From Muraenolepis orangiensis (taxonomy: Eukaryota; Chordata; Actinopteri; Gadiformes; Muraenolepididae), in assembly GCA_027704905.1 (NCBI GenBank), contig CM051000.1, positions 11,159,842-11,223,841 of the forward strand: a DNA stretch of 64,000 bases, in the 5' to 3' direction. The notes under the pieces are model-generated. The model was given only the letters and a program-made list of their open reading frames with translations, made no database searches and was not told where the DNA came from. A program made the translations under genes and the position numbers. Of this stretch, positions 10,465-31,586 are shown piece by piece (the first letter of the stretch is position 1; each line of letters begins with the position of its first letter).

Positions 10465-10605
10465 TAAACCGTGGCCGTGGATTTGCCGGAGTCTCCGTTG
10501 TGACGTCCCAGACGACCGGACAACTCTGTGTCGCCGACGACGTGAAATCGTTCACGAGGGCTGAGGACGACGGCGTCCCGCGCGCACACCCACCGCTTAT
10601 CTCTG
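10465..10605. promoter_or_regulatory. CpG-dense patch, possible small CpG island
   Basis: I count about 20 CpG dinucleotides in roughly 140 bp, against a CpG-poor background in the flanks. No ATG-bearing exon with a good donor could be placed in it. It could be a promoter or enhancer fragment, a first-exon remnant or an unrecognised transposon piece. Confidence 0.4.
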
Positions 10606-10610
10606 ACATT

Positions 10611-18235
<7,625 letters not shown>

Positions 18236-18245
18236 GTGTGTGTCT

Positions 18246-18278
<33 letters not shown>

Positions 18279-18305
18279 CGAGGGTGCGTGTGTGTGTGTG
18301 TGTGC
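18236..18305. repeat. Imperfect (GT)n microsatellite
   Basis: GT array interrupted by GC and GA steps. A second, shorter GT/TA run lies at 18468-18503. Confidence 0.9.
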
Positions 18306-18503
18306 CTTAAACTTTGACTATCACCCTTGTACATCCTCTCATACTCTCAGGGCACTAGTGACAATAGTACCTCTGGTGCAATCCAGCCTTATAGCAGATG
18401 TCCTTGTGGGAACTTGAGGCATCAGGACTCTCCAGACTAATCCATTGTCTGTTTTGGAGAGGTGGGTATGTGTGTGTGTGTGTGTGTGTATGTGTGTGTA
18501 TGT

Positions 18504-21500
18504 GATGAGGGGGGGGGCTGGTCTGTTTCTGTCTTATACTCACATTATGTAGAAATGGTCCCCCCCCTCCATTCTCGGTGCAGGAGGCAGGTTGAGACGG
18601 GGACAGCATCGGGTTCCTTGTCATAAGGAGCATGACGAGTGCATGACAGCCGGGGACTGAAGCCTGGGTCACATGGCAATGGCACTCATTTTCCCCTCAA
18701 ATGTATTATTTAAATTCCATGCAATGCCGGATTGCTCTGACTTGGTCCCCTGCTCCTCTGTCTGGGTGCAGTTATTACCATCTACGTATTTCACTTGGAA
18801 AGCAGTGTAGTTCAATAAAGTTTGCATAGAAGCCAAACTATGTCAAACTATGACATAACTACTTAACTACTAAGTGTTTTCGGGGGCACTTATTTGTATG
18901 TATGATGGTTGAGGAAGTGGGGCCTTTACAACCTGTATAATTAGATAGTTACTGGCACATTAAATGGTGCTTTTCAGCATGGTGTTTGTTGAGCATCATG
19001 TATCCGTGATAGCTCCTTGATGCTATTAATAATCATGAGCTTTAGTTCGGATTGTGTTTGTCTTTTTAAGAAGCCTCCCTCCAATGGTTGTTTACGACGA
19101 GTGCATCATTTAAAGCCCACAGGTTAATGTTTTAGTGTATGCATTTTATTACTGGCTTTATGACTTTTGCTTTCTTTCTACTTTACCTCATTTACTTCCT
19201 TAATGTCTTATTCTTTTTAACAACAACCTTATGTTAGTAATTATTTTGTAATGTCTCATTTGAAACTGACCAAAGGAGCATTTATAATCTGATGAACAGA
19301 ATACAGCTGTTTTGCTTATGAACAATGTCGTGGTAGAGCCAGATTATCATTTTGTTGAAAAATGACACGTACAATTGATTCCAAACAGACCGTACCAAGA
19401 TTGTCGATATGCAGTTGAGGCATGAGACAAAGTTGTGTTATTTCCTCAATCCTCGGAGAAACTCTGAGAGAAATGTGTTGATACACATATTCTATAACTG
19501 TTACACTGTTATCTGTTATACGTCTAAAAGATCGGCTAATATGGCAGTAAACTGATGTGCATTTCCATGCACACAGACGTGCATATAACCCGGCATACAA
19601 TGGTGCACAATAGAAGCAGAGGAGCCAATGAGGCAGAGAAAGCCCTTATCTGGTAAGCGGCGAAAGGAAGACATCACATTAATAAAGAAACTGAGTGCTG
19701 GGATGAAGCCCTGTCATGTGACAAACCCCGGAAAGAAATGTCAATTCATTAAAGATGGTCTCATCAAAATCATAAATTGCATTAGCACATTTTTTGTACA
19801 TTCTTAAGCAATAATGAATAGGCTGGCAGGTTAGAAAATGTGACTATGACAAGTAAACCAACATTAAGTTGAATACTATTATTACCACTAACCGATAATT
19901 CACTATACTATGTATATAGTATTGGCACACCAATACTCGTTTGGGTATAGTACATCATTAATGTTGTCCAAGTGCTTAATTAATTATGGGATGTACACAG
20001 CAGTTGTCCTCAGGGGTTACTATAAATTATAAAATACATCAATATTATAAGATGAATGAATGCATTGATCATATAATCTTCAAAACGGTGACTTTGGCCT
20101 ACTTTACTTCTCTTGATCTCAGTTTCTTAGAAGACTTGGAGCACTCACCGATGTAACCCATTGCACTGGGATTCTCTTGCATTACTGATGTTCACAAGTT
20201 TGATGGAGCAATTATGTGCTTCATTAATCTCACTAAACAGATCTGCATGGATGCATTTGGTGCATTGTGTGCTTGTGGCGTTCTTTCCAGGCCTCTGTGT
20301 TATATGCCTCTATCTTTACTTTGTTTTCAAGTCTTTCTGCGCCATCTCCTTCTCCTTCACACCTAAATTCCTCACAACAGATTCATGCACACGCATACAC
20401 ATGGTCTGGTTCATTTGCCACTGCCAAGCTCCTTCAAGTCCCAGTGGGGGAAAAAAAATCAGCAGACTAACTGTGTTGGGGAACAGATGACCTCAGTGTG
20501 TGCGCTGTGCATTACATCTCAAAGGTCAGGAGTCAACACCAGAATGTGTGCAGCAGAAAAAAATAAAAACCAATGAATAGGAGATGCTCCAAACTTTGAT
20601 GGTGACAACAAGAGACAGTGGAGGATGGCACAAAACATAGTCCTTCATATTGCCTTGGTTACAAGATGGAAAGATGAAGCGCCAGTGAACATTATCCTGT
20701 TAGAAGAATATAATTATATATATATATATATATATATACATATATATAATTCAATATTTTTTATTATTATTATTATTATTTATATGTATTTATTTATTCT
20801 TTCGGACTGGATTCAATGTATATACATCTTTTACATTTTTGTTATATTTGAATTATTTTACGGCAGCAGAACATATCCACATCTTGGAACATCCACTAGG
20901 TCAGGAACTAAGGCCTAACATCTAGGGGGAAGTAAGGCAGTCAAGCAGCTACCGCTGTATCTCTCCCAATTGTTCATGACTGTTCAAGACTCAGGCCAAA
21001 CAGTAATAACCTAAGCAAACCATCTGGCAGCAGACACTGTCCTTCAGAGCAGCTCTGGTGCATGTACACATTTACATAATTACAGAATTACCATAATGTT
21101 TATTGAATTCAGGTAATTAAAACAAATATTTCAATAATGAGAAGATAATTAAAACTGATTGTAAGGGGGGGGGTGGGGTGGTGTCAAAAGGGGATGTTTG
21201 CCAGCATTTTTTGCATTATTTACTTATTTTTGCCAGAACCTGGGATGTGAGCTATTTTCGGGCTGGATTCAAATTCAAATATGCAGATGAGGTGACATTT
21301 ATGAGTGGTGAAATTGTGGCCAACTTGCAGTTTGTCCTTCAGCTGTTCCATTTAGGAAGAAAAATTGAGCTCATCAAGCATATGTCACATGAATTACTGT
21401 GGAGGGGCCCAATGTACCGTTCCCAATAGACGCATAACAGCCTATTACACTGACAAGTGCACTTATTTTTTTTATTTTTGGATGGGACGTGATAGCAGGG

Positions 21501-22706
21501 CATGTTTGTTTTTTTTTATCCCAAAATTTAATCAGACAAGGTCACTTCAGGTCACTTTTGCATTCAGCAAAGCATGTGACAGAGTGGTTATGAATCTATT
21601 TATTTTCATTTAATTTAGTAAATCTAATTTTCATGAATACATGAATAATGTTATTTTTGTGTACAGCGTCAATGAAGTAAATACATCAAAACTTAACATA
21701 ACATACTTTATTGAATCAATGAGGTGACATTAGCTGTGGTTGCTGGTAGGGACAGATTACACAATCTAACAACAATCTAAACTAATCAGAAGTGGCCCAG
21801 TACTCTTTTACAATGAAGCCCTGTGCACAGACCATGAAAACACATATCACAAAATGACATATTGGTAACATTTGACAAAAATGCGATGGGCTAAGATAAT
21901 CCAAATTGATTCATTCAGAAAATAATAAAATCGTAGAAAAAAATATCAAATTAAAAACAATTAAAGTCCGCAGTAGGTAGGTGATTTATTTTGTTTTTTT
22001 AAAGGCCAAACTTGTCAAATTGATTATAATGGTTCGCACGCACCTCTATGATTGTGTTTTCTAATGTCCTCAATGTCCTTCCTTACTAAAAATTTTTTCT
22101 AGAGAATGCATTAGCTGTAATAGCTTCCAAGAGGTAATTCTGGTGCATGGTGTCTTTACAGTGCCCCATGCGATCTCTCCAGCCTAGTTTGTATTCAGAC
22201 CAACCGTGACGTGAAACGCAGTGCCGTGGTAACCGTGCACATTATGCACAGTGCTGTGTGTCGCAAACCACCAAAAATGCTCGCCTGCAGAAAATGTTGA
22301 AGGGGGCTACTATCAGCAGTGCTGATAGTATGCGTTTCTGAAAGGCTGCGAGAGGCCTATACCACTAACAGTCAACAACCATTCACATCCATAGGGGACT
22401 GATGCATAATGATTACAATCACACAATCACTTGTATTGAGATTTGAATCCAAGAAAAAGTACATAAATCATAAAAGTACATAAAATATTTGAGTTTTTGT
22501 GATGCATGTTTCAGATGCATACATTACATTGCATATAGGGCAGGGCATATATGGCCAAATATTTTATCACAATTTTTTTCAGATAATTAACAAACTTTGT
22601 AAAATATTATTAACTAATATAATTATATAATTATATAATGTTATGCCATATAACATTTCATTTTCAAGTCTCAAGTAAAAATGTACATTAAATGGCAGAT
22701 CACCAT
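18504..22706. other. Non-coding stretch with AT-rich simple repeats
   Basis: A TA array (about 20714-20748) is followed by a TTA run (about 20759-20780). A G-rich patch lies at about 21163-21181. A perfect 21-bp inverted repeat is at 22309-22329. No exon or transposon recognised. Confidence 0.5.
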
Positions 22707-22968
22707 GGGTGGCAGTAGCTCAGGAGGTAGAGCGGTCGTCTGATAACCGGAAGGTTGCTGGTTCGATCCCCCTGCTCCTCCTAGCCAAGTGTCAAGGTGT
22801 CCCTGAGCAAGGCAGCCTAACTATAGTCCCGACGTGCTGGCGGTCGCCTTGCATGGCTGACTCCGCCGTCGGTGGATGTGTGTTAATGGGTGAGTGTGAG
22901 GCTTGACTTGTAATGCGCTTTGAGTCACACATTGGTTAGAATAGTGCTATATAAATGCATTGCATTTA
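22707..22968 (+). mobile_element. tRNA-derived SINE, family B
   Basis: The tRNA-like head has A box TAGCTCAGGAGG (22716-22727) and B box GGTTCGATCCC (22760-22770). The body includes CCTGAGCAAGGCA, TGACTCCGCCGTCGGTGG and GTGAGGCTTGACTTGTAATG, and the tail reads GCTATATAAATGCATTGC. Related copies lie at 38093-38335 and 48717-48962. Confidence 0.88.
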
Positions 22969-22972
22969 CTTT

Positions 22973-23535
22973 TATTTACCAATAATACATATTGACATAT
23001 TTAACCACAACATAATTGACACTAAACACATACACACGTATACAACATAATACACACTTATGTTATGCACTACCAACGCTGATTAAAGCCAACATAATTA
23101 ACATTAACCTCTTCATGGTCTCGCCTGCAATATGCTCTGCCGTAATGTAACCATATGCACAAGCAAAGAACTACGACAGCTGTGGTTTTTTCCGGGTCCA
23201 CTAACCCAGAAGCGGTGGCTGCAGTACACTTTGGATATGCAAATGATGAGTTTGGTCCATGGTCATGCTGTGTATTATATATATATTAAATGGTTCAACA
23301 GATTTTGTGTGTGTTTATGGATTATTCATGAAAATGACATGATTGCCATGGTATGTGTGCGATCGTGTGCACCGCATGAGACGGTGTGGTTTCCATTTCG
23401 TCGCCAGTGTTTACAGAGACAACATTCATTTACTTTTCGCTCTGCTTACTTTCGCAACCATTAACATGCTACGCAACAACGGTAAATTATTTTATCGGGA
23501 CATTGGCGATGAATAGCTGAATAGTATCGTTAATA
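22973..23535. other. Non-coding stretch
   Basis: No gene or named repeat recognised. Confidence 0.45.
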
Positions 23536-23658
23536 GTCACTTTATTGTCATTTTTATCGTGTACAGTATTTTTTAAATAAAGCGTTTAAAAAAAATCCTA
23601 CTGTGGGAGGGAATAGGGAGTATGCATTTCATTGAAACTTGAATCTTGAATCTTGAAC
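23536..23658 (+). repeat. LINE-like 3' tail, (GAATCTT)n type, copy 1
   Basis: Shares GTCACTTTATTGTCATT, GTGTACAGTATT, the CTGYGGGAGGGAAT block and a terminal run of GAATCTT units with copies at 55017-55190 (+) and 62409-62560 (-). The layout, a conserved 3' block ending in a short tandem repeat, is that of a non-LTR retrotransposon tail. The clade is not identified. Confidence 0.65.
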
Positions 23659-26600
23659 ACCATCTTGTAATTGTGGCAACACTTTGAGCCACTGCTGCCT
23701 TCCTTCCTAACTCCGATTCAGCGGCAGTGGGGTAGGGTCCCCCTGAGCCGTCTTACGGTACAGGAACCGGTCATGCAGCAGACAGACGTGTATGCCAGAC
23801 ATGTTTGCTGATTTAAATTTAGTCAGGAACACATCACCTTGCCCGTTGCTCATGTACTATGTATTTTTTCTCTCCAAATTTACATCGAAGCCTACAGCTA
23901 ACGTCTCGAGAACAGCATCTCATTTGCACAAAGACATCCACAGGCTGATGCTGCTACGTGGTAATACATGTTGAAGCGTCGCTGACTGTGATCTTGTTAC
24001 TCCTTGGCATCGGTCCATACATGGGTTGATACGCCTTTCAACATGATGCTAGCACAACACATCGCTTGCACTGTTTCGTGATGCGTGATCATGTCATATT
24101 AAGTGTCGTGATCAACTATGCAACATACACTATGTATCGAGTATGAAATCGTAAAATGGAAATAATAGCAAACGTGTTGTGAGGATGTTGATCAGAGCAA
24201 AAAGATGTCCACTTGCTTGAGTAACCACTATACTAGAAAATATTCTCTTGATTTATAGTTTAAGTTTATTGTTTGGAAAACTGAATATTGAAAACTGCCC
24301 TTTGAGTTTGTTTCAGACGCAGTCTGTATATCTAATATATACTTATGGACTAGACTCAGACACAACCCTAATGAAATGAATTTGGCAGGTACAATATGAG
24401 CAGAATTGTGCTGGGTCAGGATCGTGATATGGAAAATTATAGTCCATGAGCGACTTCTTGACTGAGGCACGAATGCAGTCCAAACCAGAGGAAATTGAAT
24501 CTACAGTTATAAATTGCTGCCCAGAGTCCACAAAAACAGAATTATTTCAGTTTCTCATGGTGTTCTCGGTCCTAACAGGGACAAATATAGGCTTCACATG
24601 AAATGCCTTTTGGGCGCCAAGATGAGATTATTTTAAGATCATTCACCAATAACAAGGTCTATGTGGAATGAATGCACAATGAGCTGATATGAAATAGTCC
24701 TGTCCCCAGAGGTGAAGCAGTATATCCATAGATATAGCTAGTGGTTTGCGTTTCAGATCAATTGGAAATTTCAATTAACTTCAAAGAAGATATCAGCGTT
24801 GCTTTAGCATAAAGTCAGATATGACATGATATAGGCTGTCCATGCTAAGAGACGTTACAATCCAAGAACACTGGCTAGACCGCTAGAGCATAAAAATCAA
24901 ACACTGACTGATATATAATACATAAGAGCTGCTGGTCTAAGACATTTTACAAACTGCATACTAAGGGTTTTTCAGATGGGGCAAAATGGTTGATCGAGTA
25001 ATGCTTTTCCAGTGTGAAATATGGACATCGGGTGTTTCTGTATTTGAACACAGCCTGGGTTCATGGTAAAACAGGGAATCGGTTGAATACATTTTGTGGT
25101 TGGTATGTGAACAGTCACAGAATACGTACAGCTTTCTTAGGGGATCTTGATTGAAGATGGCATTAAGTGGCAAATTACGATGGTAAATACAAGACAACGA
25201 ACTCCTGGGCTCAGTCCAAGCAATAGGCCCAAACTGTCAACTTGACTGGAATGAAACAATAGATTTAAATAGGGTCTTGCCAACTCCAAATTGACAATCC
25301 AGCTGCCAGAGGGTTTTTCATAGAAATCCGAGTGGTACACCAGCAGCAAGCCTAGCTAACCATCCGTCATCCTATTACAAATTCTCCACCTCGCTCGCTC
25401 TCTTCATCTCCTCCCCACTCGCCCCAGCCTTAGCTAGTCCTTGTTCTTCCCCTCGGTGCCACTTGGAAGTTGGGCAGATGCCTCGCTTATTAAGCTTGAT
25501 GTGGATCAGGTGCGTCTGCCTGCTGATTGCCAATTCCCCTACTTCTTAGTTAGCGGTGAAGAGATGAAGTCCAGGAGCCTGACCCTTGGATAGAGGGCCC
25601 CAGTAGAGATAAGTGCCTGTCTATATAAAGTCTCAGCTTTGTGCTATATCCTCTTTTTTGTATAGCACATTCGACATTTAGGAAGGAACATCCAAAGCCA
25701 CGGTAACTGCCTTCACCTCTTTCACTGAAACTAAAAAGGGAAATCAGATGTGGAACATAAGAAAATAAATAGTCAAAGCAGATAAATCATTCTTATCATT
25801 ATCTCTACCTATCTGTCTATGGTTTCTGTGTATGTGTTATAAATACAGTGTGTATATGCTATAGATATAATATTGGAATAAGATAAGACTTTCCACTTAT
25901 TACTATATATATATAATTAGTTATTTTCTTCTAAAATTCCCAGAATGTTTTGATATCCTAGTGTATATTCTGTCTTACTAGCCAACTGCATTTGGTCCAA
26001 CTCCATTACGCTCCGCTCTCCACGTCCTCTCGCGAATGCATCGATTCTCCAGTAGACTTAATGTGGTACACTACCAAGAAGACACTTGAAAGAAACATCA
26101 CATTTCATTTTGCCACCTCGACTCAAATGTGTCATTGGCCTCCTCCGCGCTGTCTTTCATCACAGTGATCTTCCCTTTCCCTTGTAATGTACTTGCATGC
26201 ATATACCACGCATTGCCACGCTACTATTCAAGCTATACAATATGCACAATAACACCTTGTTAGCTTATACTATGTCCGCCACACAGAAATAGCATACGGT
26301 GTCTCATATATGATCATGGTGTTGGAAATGCTGTTGAATGTGGTTTTTTTTTTTGCAGTGCGACATCAGTGGGAAAAGTGAATTAGACGAGGCCACAAAA
26401 AGCTTTCCCAGACAAAAGATGAGCATCCCAGGCAAATTACGGCATTGCTTTGTATTGTGTACAAAACTAAGAAGGGACACCCATTGATGGTTAGCAGTGT
26501 ATGGTCTTTGAAAATGAAGACCGAAGAGTAAAAATGATTTACTCGCAACAGCCCTATGCAGCTCTGACAAGCGAAGATGGGCGGAATTACATTAGAATCC

Positions 26601-28254
26601 ACACGTCTTGGACCTAATTGGATCGGGCAGCTGCAGGACATCCCCCAGATGGGGTTGTTTTATAATGTGTGTTTTATAGGTCTCCAGATTAACAAAAACT
26701 AAAAAGACGAGTCACTGCATGCACCAGACAACAAAGAAAGACTTCCAAAAAAAGATGTTTGATTGTTACGATTGACCCGACGTCGGCGATATTTATTTAT
26801 TGAGCGATAAAAAGGATTGTTAGAAAGTAAACAGACAATAACAACGGCTCTCAAAATAAATTGTTGGTGCCTTAGGCCTGTTTGCTTTGGTCAAATGTCA
26901 CAGCCATGACCCCAGAACTTGGACTTGAAAATGGCTGTATTTAGCTTTCCGTCTGTATGCCTTGTCTTTCAATGTGTTCAGGAATACATCTATGAAATCT
27001 CTATCTAATATCTTACATTGAAAAGAAGCGTAGAATGTTGAGGGAAAGTAATTCACAACGTATGTCACGTACGTATGCATGAAAAAGCCTGCAGTTTGCA
27101 TTGAATAATTCATCTAATATGCATAGTATTTCTATTTCAATGCCTTAAACCTCCTTGGTAGAAAATTACATAATTTAAGTGATGAGTGAATTGTAAAGCC
27201 TCAATGTGCATGTGCAATGTGTGAAAAGTGGGATCTCTGTGATTTCATAGACATTTTTCACTAGGATGGAATAATTAAGGGTTGAGACACATTCTACCGT
27301 CCTCCGTCCTCACATAATTCATAACTCTTTTTCTTTATATATATTTATTTTTCTTTATTAGGTTTTTGTTTCATGAATGAACCTAATCTATTTGCAATTT
27401 TTTTTTGCAAAACATGCATATTATTTTAGGAAATATTTATTATCACTGTATCATACCGTAATATTAAAAATTCTAACTTAAAGTGCAAACATTTCAATTC
27501 AATGCGACCTTCATTTAGCTGTGGACCTTCCGCATGTTGCCCGGCTGAGCTGTCTTGGCACACCTTGACCTGTTTCCCAAATTAAAAATCTGCCGACTCT
27601 ACACCCATTGTCCCATCATGTTCCCCCCCTCCAAGCAATTAAAGAAGATGTAGTGTCAGTTATTCTCTGACATGCATGCAATTAATATTCCTGGGGAGTC
27701 TATGGTGTTTATACAAGACAGCAGTTTGTAAACATGACTGATTGATTTTCGTAGCAGGTGCCCATGGTGGTCATGCTCTGTGAGAGGAATATATTCATTT
27801 TTGACAAGCCTTGGCCATTCCGCCTTATTAAAACAATTTGGACCCTCCTAATGGCATAATTAATTCACCCTGAAATTGGAAGTACCACATAAACCAGTGT
27901 CTGTACTTGCAATTGTCAAATCAGAATCAAATCAGTGTACCAGTAGAGCGTTCACACATTCCTTTACAATGTTTTTCAGGGACATGTTGAATGCATTACC
28001 GTACTTTTGTTTATTTTAATATTTTTTTAAATTAGCCTTTGGCAAAATTTTCAGCTTTTCTGTTAAATGCTGATTCTATAATGGCTACGTTTTTGGTTCA
28101 TACTTGTGATGTAACAAACAACTGTTGGATACAATTAAACAACTAAAACATGTCCTTAAAGACATCAAAAATGTGCGCTCAACATTGCTTTGGATAAGCA
28201 TTCGATAAAGGACATATAAATGGAATGAGTCAGTGACATGTAAACATGTGGCAT
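23659..28254. other. Non-coding stretch
   Basis: About 4.6 kb without a supported exon or transposon. A TA run lies at about 25905-25915. No long tandem array interrupts it. Confidence 0.5.
27580..27900. promoter_or_regulatory. Candidate conserved non-coding element
   Basis: This piece is free of simple repeats and carries clustered homeodomain-type cores (GCAATTAAAG, GCAATTAATATTCC, GCATAATTAATTC). That is typical of intronic regulatory elements near neural genes. It is a weak inference because conservation cannot be tested here. Confidence 0.2.
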
Positions 28255-28322
28255 GTGAAGCCCTTTGAGACTATAACTGTGATTAAGGGCTATACAAATA
28301 AAATTGACTTGACTTGACTTGA
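28255..28322 (+). repeat. LINE/SINE 3' tail ending in (TTGAC)n
   Basis: Reads AAGCCCTTTGAGACTATAAC and then GGGCTATACAAATAAAATTG, followed by TTGAC repeats. The same tail, shorter, is at about 31051-31107. It is a short truncated copy. Confidence 0.6.
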
Positions 28323-28574
28323 CATGACCTTCCATGTCGGTGGAACGGACCACACGATCCCCAGAGAGCACTCCACACCCCCGTAGCAGTGGCTCTTTGG
28401 ACTGGTGAAGTGCTTAACGCCATGGTAATGACAGCATTTGAGGAAACCTGTCTTCAGCCTGTGCTCCCAGAAGAACATAGCTGTACCAGTTTCCTGTACA
28501 AATCAGCACTTCACCTAACAGCCCTTCCAACAGTGAATCAGAGGCATCTCTGGCAGCTCTCGACTATAAGAGAC

Positions 28575-28880
28575 TAGGGCTGGGCGGTATGGCCGAAATA
28601 TATTATACAATATTGGATTGGTGCTTTCCCAAAATATTTACCGAATGAGATTTTTGATGAATAATCATCAGTGATGTGGATAATATATTGACTAAGTGGG
28701 TAAAGGCAAAATAGACATTAGAACAGTCTGGCAAGTTCAGAAAAGTACATCACTTTACTGTAATGCAGCCTCTAAAATCAGAAAACACCTATGCCATATC
28801 ACGACATTACAACATCCAAAATTCTAAGACGAGTCTCGTATCAAGATATGTTGATATAATATCGACTTCTCGCCCAGCCT
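28575..28880. mobile_element. hAT-like MITE, about 306 bp, degenerate ends
   Basis: Starts TAGGGCTGGGCGGTATGG and ends TCTCGCCCAGCCT, an imperfect terminal inverted repeat of the same type as the element at 29711-30287. The flanking eight bases (TAAGAGAC, GATGAGTC) agree at only five positions, so the target duplication is degraded or the ends are misplaced. Confidence 0.6.
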
Positions 28881-29205
28881 GATGAGTCAGACTGTAGTAG
28901 CGTCACCTTTGATTCCATTTCTTAGTGGATTGCTTTGATGCTGAAGCCAGCCTCCTCCCCCCCCATCCCCCAACTCCTTCGCCTCAGCACTTCTCTATTA
29001 CTCTGCGGGGTCTGCTTTTATGGAACTCAGAGGGCCTATATAACTCAAAGGCTAGAGGTGTGTTTGTCCCCAGGATTCAGATCCCCATAAATGATGTGTT
29101 CCTCCCGGGAACCTAGATAGGCCTTTTCACCCAGGCCTTTCTAATAATAACATAATAAATGCCCGGCAACACACATCCCATTATCTGATCACCACTGGTT
29201 ATGGA

Positions 29206-29399
<194 letters not shown>

Positions 29400-29710
29400 T
29401 TAGTTACTGAGCTGGTGGCATTTAAAATGGGACATTTTACTTTAATGTACCAGAACCCAAAACTGCAATATTGGTAAAACATATATATTTTTTATTATTG
29501 GGTCATAACTTATAATGGCTAAAGACACATGTGAGTCCAGAGGCTAGACCAGTCGAGAACCACTGGTCGGTACCATTTTATCTATAAAAGAATACCATCA
29601 TTTTCCAAAAAAACTGGTGTCAACTGTTTTGGCCACTCTCTGCCAACCAGTTTATGAAGGTTTTACTCCGCTCCAAACTCTGGCCCCATTCTCATACACC
29701 CTGAGGGTAC

Positions 29711-30287
29711 TAGGGCTGGGCGATATGGACTTAAAACTATATCACGATATTTCATGGTATTTATCGCGATAACGATAAATGACGATAAATTACCAATTTT
29801 TTTTATAAATAAATAAATAAAAATCTTTACCATCATCAAATACGTAAGGGATAATGAACGGAACGCTCATTAATAAGTCGATAGTCGGTCCCGCTCATTA
29901 ATAAATCGGTAGTTGGTCCCGACTTATTATGATTTACTTCCGTGGAGAAAAAAATACTTCTCCGAAGTTGAGGCGTTGCTTGGTAACTGGCCCAAACAAT
30001 TCAGCAATTCTATCAGCAAGTCAGGAAAAGTGAACGGGACTACTCGCGGAGTGATATGATAGCCGTGAATAGAAGCCAATTCCAGCTCCCTTTTTCTCCA
30101 TTAACTCCTCCTCGCCTACGTTTGGAACTCCGCCTTCCGCCATTGTTGTTCTCCTTCTACATGCCCACATTTGTCGCATATGTAAACACGTCATTAATTA
30201 TCGTCATTACCGCGGTATGACAAAATACTTATCGTGGGGAGGACTTATCGCGATAAACGATAAACGATACGATATGGCACAGCCCTA
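29711..30287. mobile_element. hAT-family MITE, 577 bp, with 8-bp target duplication
   Basis: The ends are TAGGGCTGGGCGATATGG and, inverted, CATATCGTATCGTTT leading to CAGCCCTA. GAGGGTAC occurs directly outside both ends (29703-29710 and 30288-30295), a perfect 8-bp target-site duplication as made by hAT transposases. There is no transposase frame. Inside, a 28-bp unit is tandemly duplicated at 29865-29892 and 29893-29920. Confidence 0.88.
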
Positions 30288-30295
30288 GAGGGTAC

Positions 30296-31586
30296 GTTAC
30301 CGCCACAGTGTGTGGGGATGTGTGGTGACCACGCCCTCCTAGAACTCTAGAACACAGCCCAAAAACACATTCATTTTAAAATCTCATCGTGTTGAATTTG
30401 AGCTGAAACAGGGGGGTTCACTTACACTTTAGGCACAAATCTAACCATCTTGACGTGTGTCCTGGTCACTTGATGTAGCTGTTTCTTGGTGCCAGAGGGC
30501 CATGAATTATAAATCAAACTCACGCCCCATCTAGAGAAAGGTCTGTTCAAGTCAAGTATAAAGCAGTGAGTGAGAATCTTATGTGCAATACCCAACGACA
30601 GACAGCAGTAAAATAAAAATAAGATAAAATAGAATAAAAACCATGCGTTCATACGTTGACTAATGCATGAACCAAGAGAGAAAACATTGTCGTCCTTCCG
30701 TCACCCTGCCTGTGCGATCCTGAAATGAATGTCTCTGCAGTGTGATGTGTGGACTCGGTATGCCGTGTTATGTGTTATTCATCCAAATCCCATGTGTTCC
30801 TGATTTATTTGTTGCTGTCCGAGATCTGTGCTGCAATGTGCATGCCATGGCATGCAAATGATACACACAAAAACAGTGTCCAGGTTGTGGCACACTGGCG
30901 CATGAACCACTGGGACCACATGAACCATCTTTCCCTCTTTCTCCCAAATGCCCCTATATTGTAATACTTACGATAAATGACGCATCTATCATTCCCATTC
31001 ACTCTAAGACTTACGGTAAAATATCATTCCCACCCTACCGTTCTTGAGTCATCACTGCTTCACAGTGATTAAGGCTCTATACAAATAAAATTGACTTGGC
31101 TTGACGACAGCAAACAACTTCATATAGCCAAAGATCGAAACTCTTGTACTCCACTTGCCAGGGGTAGCTTTTACAGAAAAACACTAGTCGGGTTTGAAGA
31201 TGAAGGGCCACCGCTAATTTACTAATGCAGCATTATCATCTAATTGACTACACATCTAATCTATCAAATTCACCGTGGTCACTGTCATTGCATGATACAT
31301 ATGAATACATACAAAGTTCAGATGACAGCATATTTACATGTTAATTGAGCATTACTTTGGGAACAATAATAATAATATTAATAATAATAACAATATGAAG
31401 ATATCATCTTGAAATGTGGGTGATTATTTGTATTCACTATAGCGAAACAACTTTAAGAAAGGTTCAAACTAGTAGATCGGAGTAGTAGGTAGTAGTGCTT
31501 ATATAGGCGGTAGGCTAACTCAATGCTTTAAATAGACATTTACATTTTGGGACATTCTGGTTGTTGTGGCATTTTTTAAAGTTCTG
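30296..31586. other. Non-coding stretch
   Basis: Holds the short (TTGAC)-type LINE tail at about 31051-31107 and an AAT-rich run at about 31365-31395. No gene recognised. Confidence 0.5.

Noticed and set aside
20161..20490. Hydrophobic 109-residue open frame
   Set aside because: Hydrophobicity comes from T-rich sequence; there is no family signature or coding pattern.
22707..22780. tRNA gene, because of good A and B boxes
   Set aside because: The tRNA-like head is followed by a SINE body that recurs elsewhere in the window, and the cloverleaf is not intact.
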